The translations under genes and the position numbers were made by a program. 64,000 nucleotides of DNA. Source: JANXQG01 sp964615095 (GTDB taxonomy: Bacteria > Planctomycetota > Planctomycetia > Pirellulales > Thermoguttaceae). Of the stretch, positions 50,516-60,008 are shown piece by piece. The stretch is from positions 9,410 through 73,409 of the forward strand of contig CAZTPX010000031.1 in the NCBI GenBank assembly GCA_964615095.1. Reading direction: 5' to 3'. The notes beneath the pieces were generated by a model. It was given only the letters and a program-made list of their open reading frames with translations, searched no databases and was not told the DNA's origin. Position 1 is the first letter of the stretch, and each line of letters begins with the position of its first letter.

Positions 50516-51628
50516 ATGACCGACGACGATGCCGATTTGATCGATACGGTGCGACTTTCCATGGTCGATGGCGTGGGGCCGCGCATCCGCCGCCGCCTGC
50601 TGGACCACTTTGGTGATGCGGCGTCGGCGCTCGCGGCAGCCCCCAGCGAACTCCGCGAGGTGGAGGGCGTGGGGCCGAAACTCTCCGAGCGGATCCGCAG
50701 CGCCGGCGAGGAGATCGACGCCGAGGGGCAAATCGCCTTCTGCCGCGAGCAGGGCATTGCGATCCTCACGGAAATCCACCCCGAATATCCCCGCGCCCTT
50801 CGCGAGATCCCCGATCCGCCGGGGTTACTCTTCGTCCGTGGCGGGCTCAAAGCGGCCGACGCCCTGGGCATCAGCATTGTCGGCACGCGGCACGGCACGG
50901 CCTATGGACTGCGGCAGGCCGAGCGGCTGGCCGCCAGCCTCGCGCGTGCTGGGCTGACGATCATCAGCGGGTTGGCCCGCGGGATCGACGCCGCCGCCCA
51001 TCGCGGCGCATTGGACGCCGGCGGCCGCACGCTGGGGATCCTGGCCAGCGGCGTGATGAACATCTATCCGCCCGAGCACAAGAAGCTGGCCGACCTGGTC
51101 GCGGCCAACGGCGCCTTGATCAGCGAGCAACCGCCCCGTTCCACGCCGCTGGCCGGCACATTCCCCCAGCGGAACCGAATAATCAGCGGCATGTCGTTGG
51201 GGGTGATTGTCGTGGAGGCCGCCGAGCGCTCCGGCGCGCTGATTACGGCCCGGCACGCCATGGAGCAAGGCCGCGACGTGTTTGCCGTGCCCGGCAATGT
51301 CGACAGCCGCGCGTCGCGGGGCTGCCACCGCCTGCTGCGCGATGGAGCGATCCTGGTCGAGTCGGCCGACGACGTACTGGAGCAGCTTGGCCCCTTGGTC
51401 GAGGCGACCCCGCGGGACGACGGCCGCACCGTACATCATCCAGCGGAACTGCTCTTGAACGACATGGAGCAGAAGGTGCTCGACGCCATTCGTTGCGAGG
51501 CCACGACGGTCGATGAAATCGTGATCCAGAGCGGCCTGCCCGTGCCGCAGGTGCTGGCCACGCTTAGCGTGCTGGAAATGCGGCACTTGATCCGAAGATT
51601 GAGCGGGACGACGGTGATCAGGCTGTAA
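50516..51628 (+). CDS. dprA: DNA processing protein DprA
   Basis: A 370-aa DprA protein. The Rossmann-like domain has SIVGTRHGTAYGLRQAERLA, IISGLARGIDAAAHRGALDA, ILASGVMNIYPPEHKKL, SEQPPRSTPLAGTFPQRNRI and VVEAAERSGALITARHAMEQ. An N-terminal helix-hairpin-helix-like domain is present (VDGVGPRIRRRLLDHFG). The C-terminal winged helix is at the end. ATG 50516 is chosen over TTG 50507. It loads RecA on incoming single-stranded DNA in transformation. Confidence 0.92.
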   Translation: MTDDDADLIDTVRLSMVDGVGPRIRRRLLDHFGDAASALAAAPSELREVEGVGPKLSERIRSAGEEIDAEGQIAFCREQGIAILTEIHPEYPRALREIPDPPGLLFVRGGLKAADALGISIVGTRHGTAYGLRQAERLAASLARAGLTIISGLARGIDAAAHRGALDAGGRTLGILASGVMNIYPPEHKKLADLVAANGALISEQPPRSTPLAGTFPQRNRIISGMSLGVIVVEAAERSGALITARHAMEQGRDVFAVPGNVDSRASRGCHRLLRDGAILVESADDVLEQLGPLVEATPRDDGRTVHHPAELLLNDMEQKVLDAIRCEATTVDEIVIQSGLPVPQVLATLSVLEMRHLIRRLSGTTVIRL

Positions 51629-52277
51629 CGGCATTTATCCCCTGGTGTCCCCTCCCAATTCACGCTACCTCCGTACGGGAGTTCTTTGAAGAGACGGCAG
51701 GATCTCTCAGGTTCCTGGGGAACGCCAATTTGCGTTTGCAAATGGTCTCCGACGCTGGCCGGCCGCCCAGCCTGGAAAAGTCACAGCGACAATCGCGTGA
51801 CAAACTGCGGCAGCAGATGTCAAGAAAAACTGGGACACTTAGCGGCTATTTCACCACGCAAAGGGTAGCAATGATTGTCTATCATGGGGGTAGGCCGTGT
51901 ATTTCCTTGCGCGCGGCGGCGTGCCAGTCCTCCGCAGCGAAGGCCATTTTCAGCACGCGTCGTCGTGTCCCAGCGACGCGTGCCAGAAAGTAGGTATTTC
52001 GGGGTTTCGTAAAACGAACTCTCGCGTGACTCGCTACTGTGTACGGTTGGTATGTTAAAGCGAGATGCACGGACGCAAGTTCAAAGGGCGGCGACCTGAG
52101 ACGCCTTATCAACGGAAGAGAGAATGGAAAAGGGTCCCATCACCCGTGCCTACAAAGTGTTGGTGAATGTCTTAAGACACCGTGGAGCGAAGCGTGATGC
52201 GTAGTGTCGGCACGGGATTCGCTTTACCTCCATCAGGTTGGGATAGGATTTGCCCCGAGCCGCCTAACATGCTCGGC
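51629..52277. other. Gap downstream of dprA without a recognised gene
   Basis: About 650 bp with only short frames. Its sequence looks lower in GC than the neighbours. No remnant could be identified. Confidence 0.45.
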
Positions 52278-52316
52278 ATAGCAAAGAAGGCCGTCGGACT
52301 GGATCCGGCGGCCTTC
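52278..52316 (-). terminator. Rho-independent terminator of the IPT-like gene
   Basis: The stem 52286-52298 with 52304-52316 (13 bp, one mismatch) is followed on the minus strand by TTCTTTGC. It lies about 70 bp past the stop of the gene ending at 52389. Confidence 0.75.
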
Positions 52317-52388
52317 GCAGCTTGATCGTTGAGGAACGCGTTCCTCATTTACGGTTGCCAAGGATTCCATGAGGCGAGAATTCGCGGC

Positions 52389-52982
52389 CTACTGGGCGTA
52401 GGCCAGCAGCCCGCCCGCAACTGGAACCACGTAAGAGACCGTCTGCGATTGAGGGGCCGGCGGTAGCGGAAGGGGAACCGTATCCTTATGGATCATGATG
52501 TCCGGCTGGGCCACGAGGCGGATTCGGAAGGTCTTGGCAATTCGGCCGTCGGGCATGATCACCACGATCTCGGCATTCTGTGGCTGGGCCAGACCCAAGG
52601 CGGGCAACTCGGCCGTCACCGATTCCGGCTTCCAATCGACGACTTGGCATCGGCTGGATGTGCCATTGACATTGAGCATCACGACACCTGGTGTCTGCCC
52701 GAGGAAGTTAGCGAACAGGGTGAGTCGCGCTCCGCTGGGGATCTCGGGCCGCCGCACATCGTACTGGGGCGTCCGTTGCACGGCCACGTAGGTCACGCGG
52801 GACGACGCCGGTTCGGCTCCGGCGTCCGCGGCCGAACCGTTTGAGACGGCCGCATTGCTGGAAATGTAGGTGTACTCCTTTGTATTGCAGTACACGCCGC
52901 CAGCAGCGGCCGTTTGGGCTGCGGCAAAGTCAGCGCTCAGGGCAACGAGAACCAACAACGAGGGGAAAAAGTAACGAGACAT
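52389..52982 (-). CDS. Secreted IPT/TIG-like beta-sandwich protein
   Basis: A 197-aa exported protein (MSRYFFPSLLVLVALSADFA signal). Residues 80-160 have the pattern of an IPT/TIG domain (GARLTLFANFLGQTPGVVML ... SVTAELPALGLAQPQNAEIV). A hydrophobic tail follows (PVAGGLLAYAQ). Function unknown; possibly an extracellular surface protein. A terminator follows it. Confidence 0.7.
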   Translation of the reverse strand: MSRYFFPSLLVLVALSADFAAAQTAAAGGVYCNTKEYTYISSNAAVSNGSAADAGAEPASSRVTYVAVQRTPQYDVRRPEIPSGARLTLFANFLGQTPGVVMLNVNGTSSRCQVVDWKPESVTAELPALGLAQPQNAEIVVIMPDGRIAKTFRIRLVAQPDIMIHKDTVPLPLPPAPQSQTVSYVVPVAGGLLAYAQ

Positions 52983-53239
52983 GGAAAGGCTCCTTGTTAA
53001 TGAAAGGTGAAAGAACTGGTCTTAACTTTGTGTTGCGGCCGCTTCTACCTAAGAAAGGCGCGTTTGAGGACAAGTGTTTCAGCATCTTTCAATTTTCCTG
53101 CCGCCGATCAGGGGTGGTTGCAGACCAGCCTAAGACGGGTTAGGATGGCAAATCGCCGATGATTTGTCGGCACCTCTTGCCAGCATGCACCATTTGAAAA
53201 CCCCGCGAAGTGGCACATTGCTCAAGAAATGGGGAAACC

Positions 53240-53833
53240 ATGCCTTCAGGTGAAATGACTTCACTGACCCTGCTGGAGCGCCTGCGCGATCCGGCCGACT
53301 CCGATGCATGGCTCAGGTTCCACGAGTTTTACAGCCCCATCATTCGGGTCTGGTTGGTACGACGGGGATTGCAGGAGCAGGACGCCAACGATGTCCAGCA
53401 AGAAGTCCTGCGTGTGGCAGTGGTCGATCTTCCGAAGTTCGGCCACAATGGCCACACGGGAGCCCTGCGATGTTGGTTGCGCACGGCGGTTTCCAATCAA
53501 CTGCGGACATTTTGGCGTCGAAAGAAACGAGCCGCCGACGCGGTCGGCGGAAGCGAGCACCAGAGGATTGCCGAGCAGTTGGAGGACCCCAACAGCGCGA
53601 TGAGCCAGGCGTGGGACCACGAGTATCGGCGAGCCGTCTGCGTGCGCCTGCTGGAGAACGTGGCGCACGAGTTTGAGGGGAAGACCATGGAGGCCTTCCG
53701 CAAAGTTGCCCTGGAGGGGCAGAGCGCAAAGGAGGTCGCTTCCGGACTGGGAATGACAGCCAACGCAGTGCGCATCGCTCAGTCCCGCGTGCTCCAGCGG
53801 ATGCGGCAGATCGCCCAAGGCATGCTCGACTGA
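53240..53833 (+). CDS. ECF RNA polymerase sigma factor (kinase-associated)
   Basis: A 197-aa sigma factor. Region 2 is in AWLRFHEFYSPIIRVWLVRR and the DVQQEVLRVAVVDLPKF segment. Region 4 is AFRKVALEGQSAKEVASGLG with the helix-turn-helix ANAVRIAQSRVLQRM. ATG 53240 has GGGGA upstream. It is the first gene of a four-gene plus-strand series with a kinase-WD40 protein starting 33 bp downstream. ECF sigmas beside Ser/Thr kinases are a known planctomycete arrangement. Confidence 0.9.
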   Translation: MPSGEMTSLTLLERLRDPADSDAWLRFHEFYSPIIRVWLVRRGLQEQDANDVQQEVLRVAVVDLPKFGHNGHTGALRCWLRTAVSNQLRTFWRRKKRAADAVGGSEHQRIAEQLEDPNSAMSQAWDHEYRRAVCVRLLENVAHEFEGKTMEAFRKVALEGQSAKEVASGLGMTANAVRIAQSRVLQRMRQIAQGMLD

Positions 53834-53866
53834 ACGGGAAAGAGCGACGAAGGGGGACCAGCAGAG

Positions 53867-56800
53867 ATGCATCTCTCCGACGATGACTTGAAAGCCTACG
53901 CGACCGGCCAGGTCGATGCATCGACGGCGCAACTACTGGAGGACCATCTGTGCGCCTGCGACGAATGCGGAGCGCGGCTCGACGGACTCCGTCCAGCCGA
54001 CGATCCGCTGATCGAGGCGCTTCGCGGGTTGGATTGGTCGCCGGCAGACTGCAGGACGAGCCATGCCGGGCAATGCGACGAGACCCTCGCCGCCGCATTG
54101 CCAGACCGCATCGGCCGCTACGAAGTTCTCGGCGAGTTGGGACGCGGCGGCATGGGAATCGTCTATCGCGCGTTCGATCCACGGCTGCAACGGGCAGTCG
54201 CCCTCAAGGTGATCTCCCAAGGATGCCATTCGCACCCTGAAGATTGCCTTCGTCTTCGCCGCGAGGCGGAGGCCGCCGCCCATTTACAGCACGCAAACAT
54301 CGTGCAGATCTTCGACTTCGGGGAGCAGGACGGCGTGACCTACTACGCCTTGGAGTTGATCGAAGCCGGCAGCCTTGGCGAGCGATGCTCCGACCGGGGT
54401 TGGTCCGATCGCGAGGCAGCAGAGATGCTTGCCGTGATCGCGGAAGCGGTCGAGTACGCCCATCGCAGACACATCGTCCATCGCGATCTCAAGCCTGCTA
54501 ACGTGCTTTTGACTGGCGACGGCACTCCCAAGATCGCGGACTTTGGTCTCTGCAGAAGGCTCGACGAGGATGCCAAGCGGACCATGGATGGAACGTTGCT
54601 CGGCTCACCATGTTACATGGCCCCCGAGCAGGCGCGCGGCGAAGTGTCGACCGTAGGGCCTGCTGCGGATATTTACGGCTTGGGGGCGATTCTGTATGAG
54701 ATGCTCACTGGCCGCCCCCCGTTCCGCGCCGCAACGGTGGCCGCCACGCTCGAACAAGTGCGAATGCGGGAGCCGGACCGGCCTGCCCGGTACCGCCACA
54801 ATGTCGACCGTGATCTCGAGACAATCTGCCTGAAATGCCTGGAAAAGCAGGCTGCCGACCGGTATGAAACGGCCGCGGCGCTGACGGCTGACCTGCGGCG
54901 GTTTCTCAGCGGCATGCCGATCGTCGCGCGCAATCCGACCCTTGCGGAACGGACGGCCAAGCTGGCCAGGCGACACCCCGGCATGGCCGCCATGTCTGCG
55001 GTGCTGGCCGTTTCCTTGCTGGTCGGTTTCGTCGTCCTTTTGATCTACAATGATCGTCTCCGCGAGTCGTTGGAGGAGACCCGGCGACGGTGGGAAGAGT
55101 CGCGCCGCAATGTCTACTCGCTCCAACTGCAGCGAGCCAAGGCCCTGGAGAGCTTGGAGCCGGATCGTGCCTGCCAACTCCTGGACGATGAGGTCCGATG
55201 CCCGCCCGAGTTGCGCGACTTCACTTGGAAATACGTTCGAGGTCTGTGCGATCGCGAGTTGGCGATCTGGGAACCGGGTGGCACGACCCGCTGCTTGGCA
55301 GTCGCTCCCGACGGCTGTCGGTTCGCCGCAGGCGACGGCGACGGCATGGTGCGGGTCTGGAAGAACGGCGCGACGGACGGCCCGCGCACGCTGCCTGGCC
55401 GCAGCGGTCCCATAACCGATTTGGCCTTCCATCCGAGCGGCGCGATCCTGGCCAGCACAAGCGAAGACGGGACGGCCAAGATCTGGAATCTCGAGCATCC
55501 CGGCGCGCCGCTGGTCCTCACCACAACGGCCGAAAGGTGCAACGGCGTGGCCTTTTCGCCCGACGGTCTGTACCTGGCCACGGCACATTCCGACGGCGGC
55601 ATCAGGGCCTGGAACGCCGCGTCGGGGACGTGCCTGGCAACGCTTTCGGGCCAGCAGGGCTCGGCCTTCCGCGTCTCGTTCAGTTGCGACGGCAAACTGT
55701 TGGCCGGCGCCTCGAAAGATGAGAACGTCCGGCTGTGGTCGGTGGCCGGATGGCGACCGGCCGGATCGCTGTCCGGCCATCACGGCTGGGTCACGGATGT
55801 CCGGTTCCATCCGGTCAAGCCGAGCATACTTGCATCGGGCGGTGAGGACCGTACAGTCCGCCTTTGGCAGATTTCGGACGAGGGCAAGCACGAGCCGCTG
55901 GCGACCTTCCGCGGATTTGGCGGAACGGTCAGCAGCCTGGCCTTCTCGGGCGACGGCCGGACCTTGGCCGCCGGCAGCTACGATGGCACGGTTCGCCTAT
56001 GGTCGTTCGATTCGGGCCAGTTGCAGTCGGTTTTTCGACGCCATGAGGATGCGGTCGTCAGCGTGGCGTACAGCAGACCGAATCAGCTCCTTATCGCATC
56101 GCGGAATGGGCGAATTCGCCATTGTCGCACGGTTGCGAAGGACGGTTGTCGCATTATTGAGGCCCACCGCAAGGCCGTCACCAGTTTGGTCGGCGTCGCC
56201 GATGGGCCTATCGTTGCCTCGGCCAGCTACGATGGCTCACTTCGTTTTTGGGACACGGATGCGCTTCAGCTGGTCGCCCAGCATCAAGAGCCGGATCATT
56301 GGTTCTCCTGCCTATCGAGTGCGCGTGCTTCGGAACAGATCGCTTGGGAATGCAACGGAGCGGTTTATACGGCGCGGTTCGACGGCCGGAAGCTGACGGG
56401 CATGCGGCAATCGCTCGCCGTCGCGCTGCCATCGGGTCTGACATTATCTCCTGACGGAAAACGGCTGGCCATCGCCCACTCTGCCGACGCCAGCGTGCTT
56501 GTATTCGACAACACCACCGGCAAGCTGCTGTGGAAATGGGACATGGGTCCAAGCGGCGAAACCGACGGGCAAGGCGAAGCAGGCATCGCCTGTCTGACGT
56601 TTTCTCCCGTTCAGGGCCTGCTGGCCGTCGCTGGCGGGGCGGAAGACGGCTTTATCCAAATCCTTGGCCGTGAGGGGCGGCCCTTCGCGAAGCCTCTGCC
56701 TAGCTGTGGCGAAGGCGTGAAATCGATGACTTTCTTCGCCGACGAGTCGCGGCTGGCGGTCGGCACGAAGTCAGGCCACATCCTGGTCTATGACGTGGCC

Positions 56801-57055
56801 ATGCGACGGATCGCCTGGCAATCGGACGGCCACGCGGCCGAGGTGACCTGCGTGGCCTTTTCGGCCGACGGCCGGACCTTGGCCTCGGGCGCCGCCGACG
56901 GAGACATCCGCCTGTGGGACGCCACCGCCGGGTCCGAACGCTCTCGCATCAATATGCCATGCGGCATTTGCTCACTCGTCTTTGCTTCCAGCGGGGCCAC
57001 GCTCGTCGCCGGTTGCGACGATGGAACGCTCCGCTTATGGCATGTGGAACCATGA
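53867..57055 (+). CDS. HC2-zinc-finger/kinase/membrane/WD40 receptor
   Basis: A 1062-aa multidomain protein. The N-terminus holds H27-x3-C31-x2-C34 (DHLCACDECG), an HC2-like anti-sigma zinc finger. A kinase follows (about 81-345): LGRGGMGIVYRAFD, VALKVI, HRDLKPANV, IADFGLC and MAPEQARGE. One membrane helix is at about 373-395. The rest is a beta-propeller of about 12 WD40 repeats (examples: LAFHPSGAILASTSEDGTAK, VAFSADGRTLASGAADGDIR). The kinase is cytoplasmic; the propeller is outside. The zinc finger and preceding sigma gene suggest direct sigma control by the receptor. The stop overlaps the next ATG-like region. Confidence 0.93.
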   Translation: MHLSDDDLKAYATGQVDASTAQLLEDHLCACDECGARLDGLRPADDPLIEALRGLDWSPADCRTSHAGQCDETLAAALPDRIGRYEVLGELGRGGMGIVYRAFDPRLQRAVALKVISQGCHSHPEDCLRLRREAEAAAHLQHANIVQIFDFGEQDGVTYYALELIEAGSLGERCSDRGWSDREAAEMLAVIAEAVEYAHRRHIVHRDLKPANVLLTGDGTPKIADFGLCRRLDEDAKRTMDGTLLGSPCYMAPEQARGEVSTVGPAADIYGLGAILYEMLTGRPPFRAATVAATLEQVRMREPDRPARYRHNVDRDLETICLKCLEKQAADRYETAAALTADLRRFLSGMPIVARNPTLAERTAKLARRHPGMAAMSAVLAVSLLVGFVVLLIYNDRLRESLEETRRRWEESRRNVYSLQLQRAKALESLEPDRACQLLDDEVRCPPELRDFTWKYVRGLCDRELAIWEPGGTTRCLAVAPDGCRFAAGDGDGMVRVWKNGATDGPRTLPGRSGPITDLAFHPSGAILASTSEDGTAKIWNLEHPGAPLVLTTTAERCNGVAFSPDGLYLATAHSDGGIRAWNAASGTCLATLSGQQGSAFRVSFSCDGKLLAGASKDENVRLWSVAGWRPAGSLSGHHGWVTDVRFHPVKPSILASGGEDRTVRLWQISDEGKHEPLATFRGFGGTVSSLAFSGDGRTLAAGSYDGTVRLWSFDSGQLQSVFRRHEDAVVSVAYSRPNQLLIASRNGRIRHCRTVAKDGCRIIEAHRKAVTSLVGVADGPIVASASYDGSLRFWDTDALQLVAQHQEPDHWFSCLSSARASEQIAWECNGAVYTARFDGRKLTGMRQSLAVALPSGLTLSPDGKRLAIAHSADASVLVFDNTTGKLLWKWDMGPSGETDGQGEAGIACLTFSPVQGLLAVAGGAEDGFIQILGREGRPFAKPLPSCGEGVKSMTFFADESRLAVGTKSGHILVYDVAMRRIAWQSDGHAAEVTCVAFSADGRTLASGAADGDIRLWDATAGSERSRINMPCGICSLVFASSGATLVAGCDDGTLRLWHVEP

Positions 57056-57072
57056 CTCGAAAGGAGGCTCTT

Positions 57073-59949
57073 ATGTATCGTGAACTATCCTGGATCTTGC
57101 CGGCAACAATCGTAATCGCTCTCGGTGCTCGAATTTCGCGTGCCGAGGAGGATACCAGACCGACAATCGACGAGTTGTATGTGGATCGTCCAAACGGGGG
57201 TTGGTTAACACCTCAAGAACTTCAAGAAGTCCTCAAGAAGCCCAAGAACACGCCGGCCAAGCAAGATCCTTTCGAGGCATTCCTCCGGTCGCGGGCGGGC
57301 TTAGCCCCTAAGACCCCTGAGACTGGCCCCGTGGCAGTGGACTTGAAGACTCTCGCGAAGATGTACCGGTCGTTGGAAGACCCGTCTAAGGCTCTTGAGA
57401 ATGACGCAAGCACGTTGAGCAGTTCGACTCCTGTCGCCCGCATTTACCTATTGGCGAATACCGGCCGACTTGTCGCGGCGGCCAAGGAGGGAGATGCCTA
57501 TCTGGAAGGGCCGATCTTTCAACGGTTCACCGACGGGAATGCCGTCGCCGCACTGACGCGCGTTAACATTGAACTCGGCAAGTTGGATCGCGCCGAGAAA
57601 CTTGTCTTGTGGCAGACGACGCCGACGGAGAATCACCTCCCGGGGTTCACTTTCCGTCGTGATCCCGCGCAGCCGACGAACAAACCCCCTGGAAAAGACC
57701 CGCTCAGCACCTTCTTCGATCCTGAACTAAGATACGTTTCCGAGAGGATTGAGAAATACGGGGTGCTTGCCCTCCTGACCGGTCACAAAGAGCTCTTTGT
57801 GCGTCTTTCCCGCCCTGTCCGGGAGTTCCTCGAAGCGCGTGCCAGAACCGACCCGACCGGCCGGGCATTGGTGAGCCTGGGATTTATCGAGGCCGTTGAG
57901 GGAAAACTGTCCGCAGCGCGCCTACATCTGCAAAACGGGCTGGACAAGGTTCGCGATCACCGGGAGCGGGAGTCTCAGCAGTATTGGCACGAACATTGCA
58001 GAGATATGGGTTGGGACGAGGCTACGCATCCCCGTCCGCAAGCTCCGGGAGACCGCGACATCTCGCCTGCGACCTTCCTGGCCACCATGATCCTGAACTC
58101 CTGGGACCTGTTGCAGGGCAAGGCCAAGTTGAAGTTTGCGGCAGACGCGTTCGATCATGAAGCGATGTCTGGATTCTCTGAGTCTTTTGACGTGGTTGTT
58201 CCTTCGGCCGCACGCGAAATTGGTTTCACACGCCGCGAAGACCGCCGGCTAGCCGCGGTTTATCAGCTCCTTCCGGGCCATCATCGCGAGTTGGCAACGC
58301 CAACTCTCGAATATCTCCTGAATTCTCGGCGACTACGGTGCCGTTCGACGAAACTCTTTGCCTCGCGACCGCCCCGGCCCGTTTTCGACGAAGTCACGTT
58401 TTCGCTCCACGGGCAGGCCGCGGGCATGCATTTCTTCGTATTTTCCCCAGGAGAATGTGAGCGGCGTCAAAAGCAAATCGATTGGCTCCTGGAGCGAAGC
58501 TCGCGCGGATTGGAAAGACCGATTGGTTTACTCTATTCCTACAGCGTTCGGACACGCACCGACGACGATGTGGCTCACGACTCGCCGCAATGGAAGAACA
58601 TCAGTGAATTCGCCGCCGCCCTGCCGCCGCGGACGGCGGCCTTGGAATTCATCAAGGGATCAACCATCGACTTCGATCGGCTCGAGCAGGGACTGCAATT
58701 CACTCCCGAATGCTACGGCGCCTGGCTGTTGACGAAGTCCGGGCAGCCGGTTTTTGTCAATGTCGGCCGGGCCGCGGAGATCGACCCCCTGATCGCGGAC
58801 TTGAGACGCGGCATCCACGGCTCGTTGGACGCGCTGCGCAATTCCGGCAAGGACGATCCGCAGGTGGCCGTGCGGCTACGGCAGTTGTCCGACCGGCTGC
58901 TCAAGCCGATCGAATCACAACTGGCCGGCGTGGAGCATCTGATCATCTGTCCCGACGGCGAACTCTGGTTGCTGCCCTGGGCCGCTCTTCCTATGCAGGA
59001 CGGCCGTCTGCTGTTGGAGCATTGCGCGGTATCACACCGCTTTACGGCCGGGGCGTTCGTCGATGAGGGTGCTGCCGCGCCGCGATTGTTGGAAAAGGCA
59101 TTGGCCGGCATGGGCGTCGCCGCGCCTCGGGCACTGGACCGGGCATTGATCTTCGCCAATCCGGACTTCAACGCTACGCCCGCCGACGTCCGCGAGGCCG
59201 AGGTTGCCATGCTGCACGCCGAGCAGCGGGATGCAATTCGTATCCCTGCGCGCGGTGCGCGGCCTCTGTTGTCGCCAGCCGTCGCCTTGCCGGCAACGGC
59301 GCTGGAGGCGGAGGCAGCAGTCCCGCGCTTGCGGGAACTTACCGGCCGGGAGCCGTACGTCTACTCCGGCGCGAACGCCATCGAGTCGCTCGTAAAGTCG
59401 CTACACAGCCCGGAATACCTGGTCTTCGCCACGCATGGGGTCTTCCTGCCGTCCCCGGCCAACGAGAGCGGCGCGGATCCGGGTCCAAGTCCTGAAGGCT
59501 ATCAATCGCTCGACCTGACCGACCCCCTGGTCCGCAGTGCTATCCTCTTGGCCGGCGCCAATCAGTGCGGGAAGTGGGGCGAGGTCCGCGGTTCGGAAGG
59601 GATCCTCTCGGCACTGGAGGTCGCTCTCTTGGATCTGCGCGGCACAAAGCTCGTCGTACTCAGCGCCTGTGACACGGGAGTCGGCGAACTCCGCTATGGC
59701 GACGGCGTGTCGGGGCTTCGAGAAGCGTTTTTCATGGCCGGCAGTCGGGCAGTGGCAGCGACGTTGTGGCGCGTGGAGGACAAGGCAACGTACGAGTTGA
59801 CGGCCAATTTGCTGGCCAACCTCGCCGCGGGCGACCCCACTCGCGTCGCTCTCCGCAAGGCCCAACTCCACCAACTCGCGAAATGCCGAAAACTGTTCTA
59901 CAGCGACTGCCCCTTCTTCTGGGCAGCCTTTACACTGACGGAACAGTAG
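57073..59949 (+). CDS. Exported CHAT-domain (caspase-like) protein
   Basis: A 958-aa protein with a signal peptide (MYRELSWILPATIVIALGAR). The last 350 residues are a CHAT domain with the cysteine-protease dyad H788 (FATHGVF) and C866 (VLSACDTGVGELRYGDGVSG), then REAFFMAGSRAVAATLWRV and the FFWAAFTLTEQ end. The N-terminal 500 residues have helical TPR-like features but no clear repeats. AAGGAGG at 57060-57066 decides the start at 57073. The CHAT family includes separase-like proteases. It follows the kinase-WD40 gene by 17 bp, so the two are co-transcribed. Confidence 0.9.
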   Translation: MYRELSWILPATIVIALGARISRAEEDTRPTIDELYVDRPNGGWLTPQELQEVLKKPKNTPAKQDPFEAFLRSRAGLAPKTPETGPVAVDLKTLAKMYRSLEDPSKALENDASTLSSSTPVARIYLLANTGRLVAAAKEGDAYLEGPIFQRFTDGNAVAALTRVNIELGKLDRAEKLVLWQTTPTENHLPGFTFRRDPAQPTNKPPGKDPLSTFFDPELRYVSERIEKYGVLALLTGHKELFVRLSRPVREFLEARARTDPTGRALVSLGFIEAVEGKLSAARLHLQNGLDKVRDHRERESQQYWHEHCRDMGWDEATHPRPQAPGDRDISPATFLATMILNSWDLLQGKAKLKFAADAFDHEAMSGFSESFDVVVPSAAREIGFTRREDRRLAAVYQLLPGHHRELATPTLEYLLNSRRLRCRSTKLFASRPPRPVFDEVTFSLHGQAAGMHFFVFSPGECERRQKQIDWLLERSSRGLERPIGLLYSYSVRTRTDDDVAHDSPQWKNISEFAAALPPRTAALEFIKGSTIDFDRLEQGLQFTPECYGAWLLTKSGQPVFVNVGRAAEIDPLIADLRRGIHGSLDALRNSGKDDPQVAVRLRQLSDRLLKPIESQLAGVEHLIICPDGELWLLPWAALPMQDGRLLLEHCAVSHRFTAGAFVDEGAAAPRLLEKALAGMGVAAPRALDRALIFANPDFNATPADVREAEVAMLHAEQRDAIRIPARGARPLLSPAVALPATALEAEAAVPRLRELTGREPYVYSGANAIESLVKSLHSPEYLVFATHGVFLPSPANESGADPGPSPEGYQSLDLTDPLVRSAILLAGANQCGKWGEVRGSEGILSALEVALLDLRGTKLVVLSACDTGVGELRYGDGVSGLREAFFMAGSRAVAATLWRVEDKATYELTANLLANLAAGDPTRVALRKAQLHQLAKCRKLFYSDCPFFWAAFTLTEQ

Positions 59950-60008
59950 GCGGTGGCAAAACCGTTCCGAGTCACCGACAATGCCTGAGACTTGAAAGGT
60001 CAACTCAA

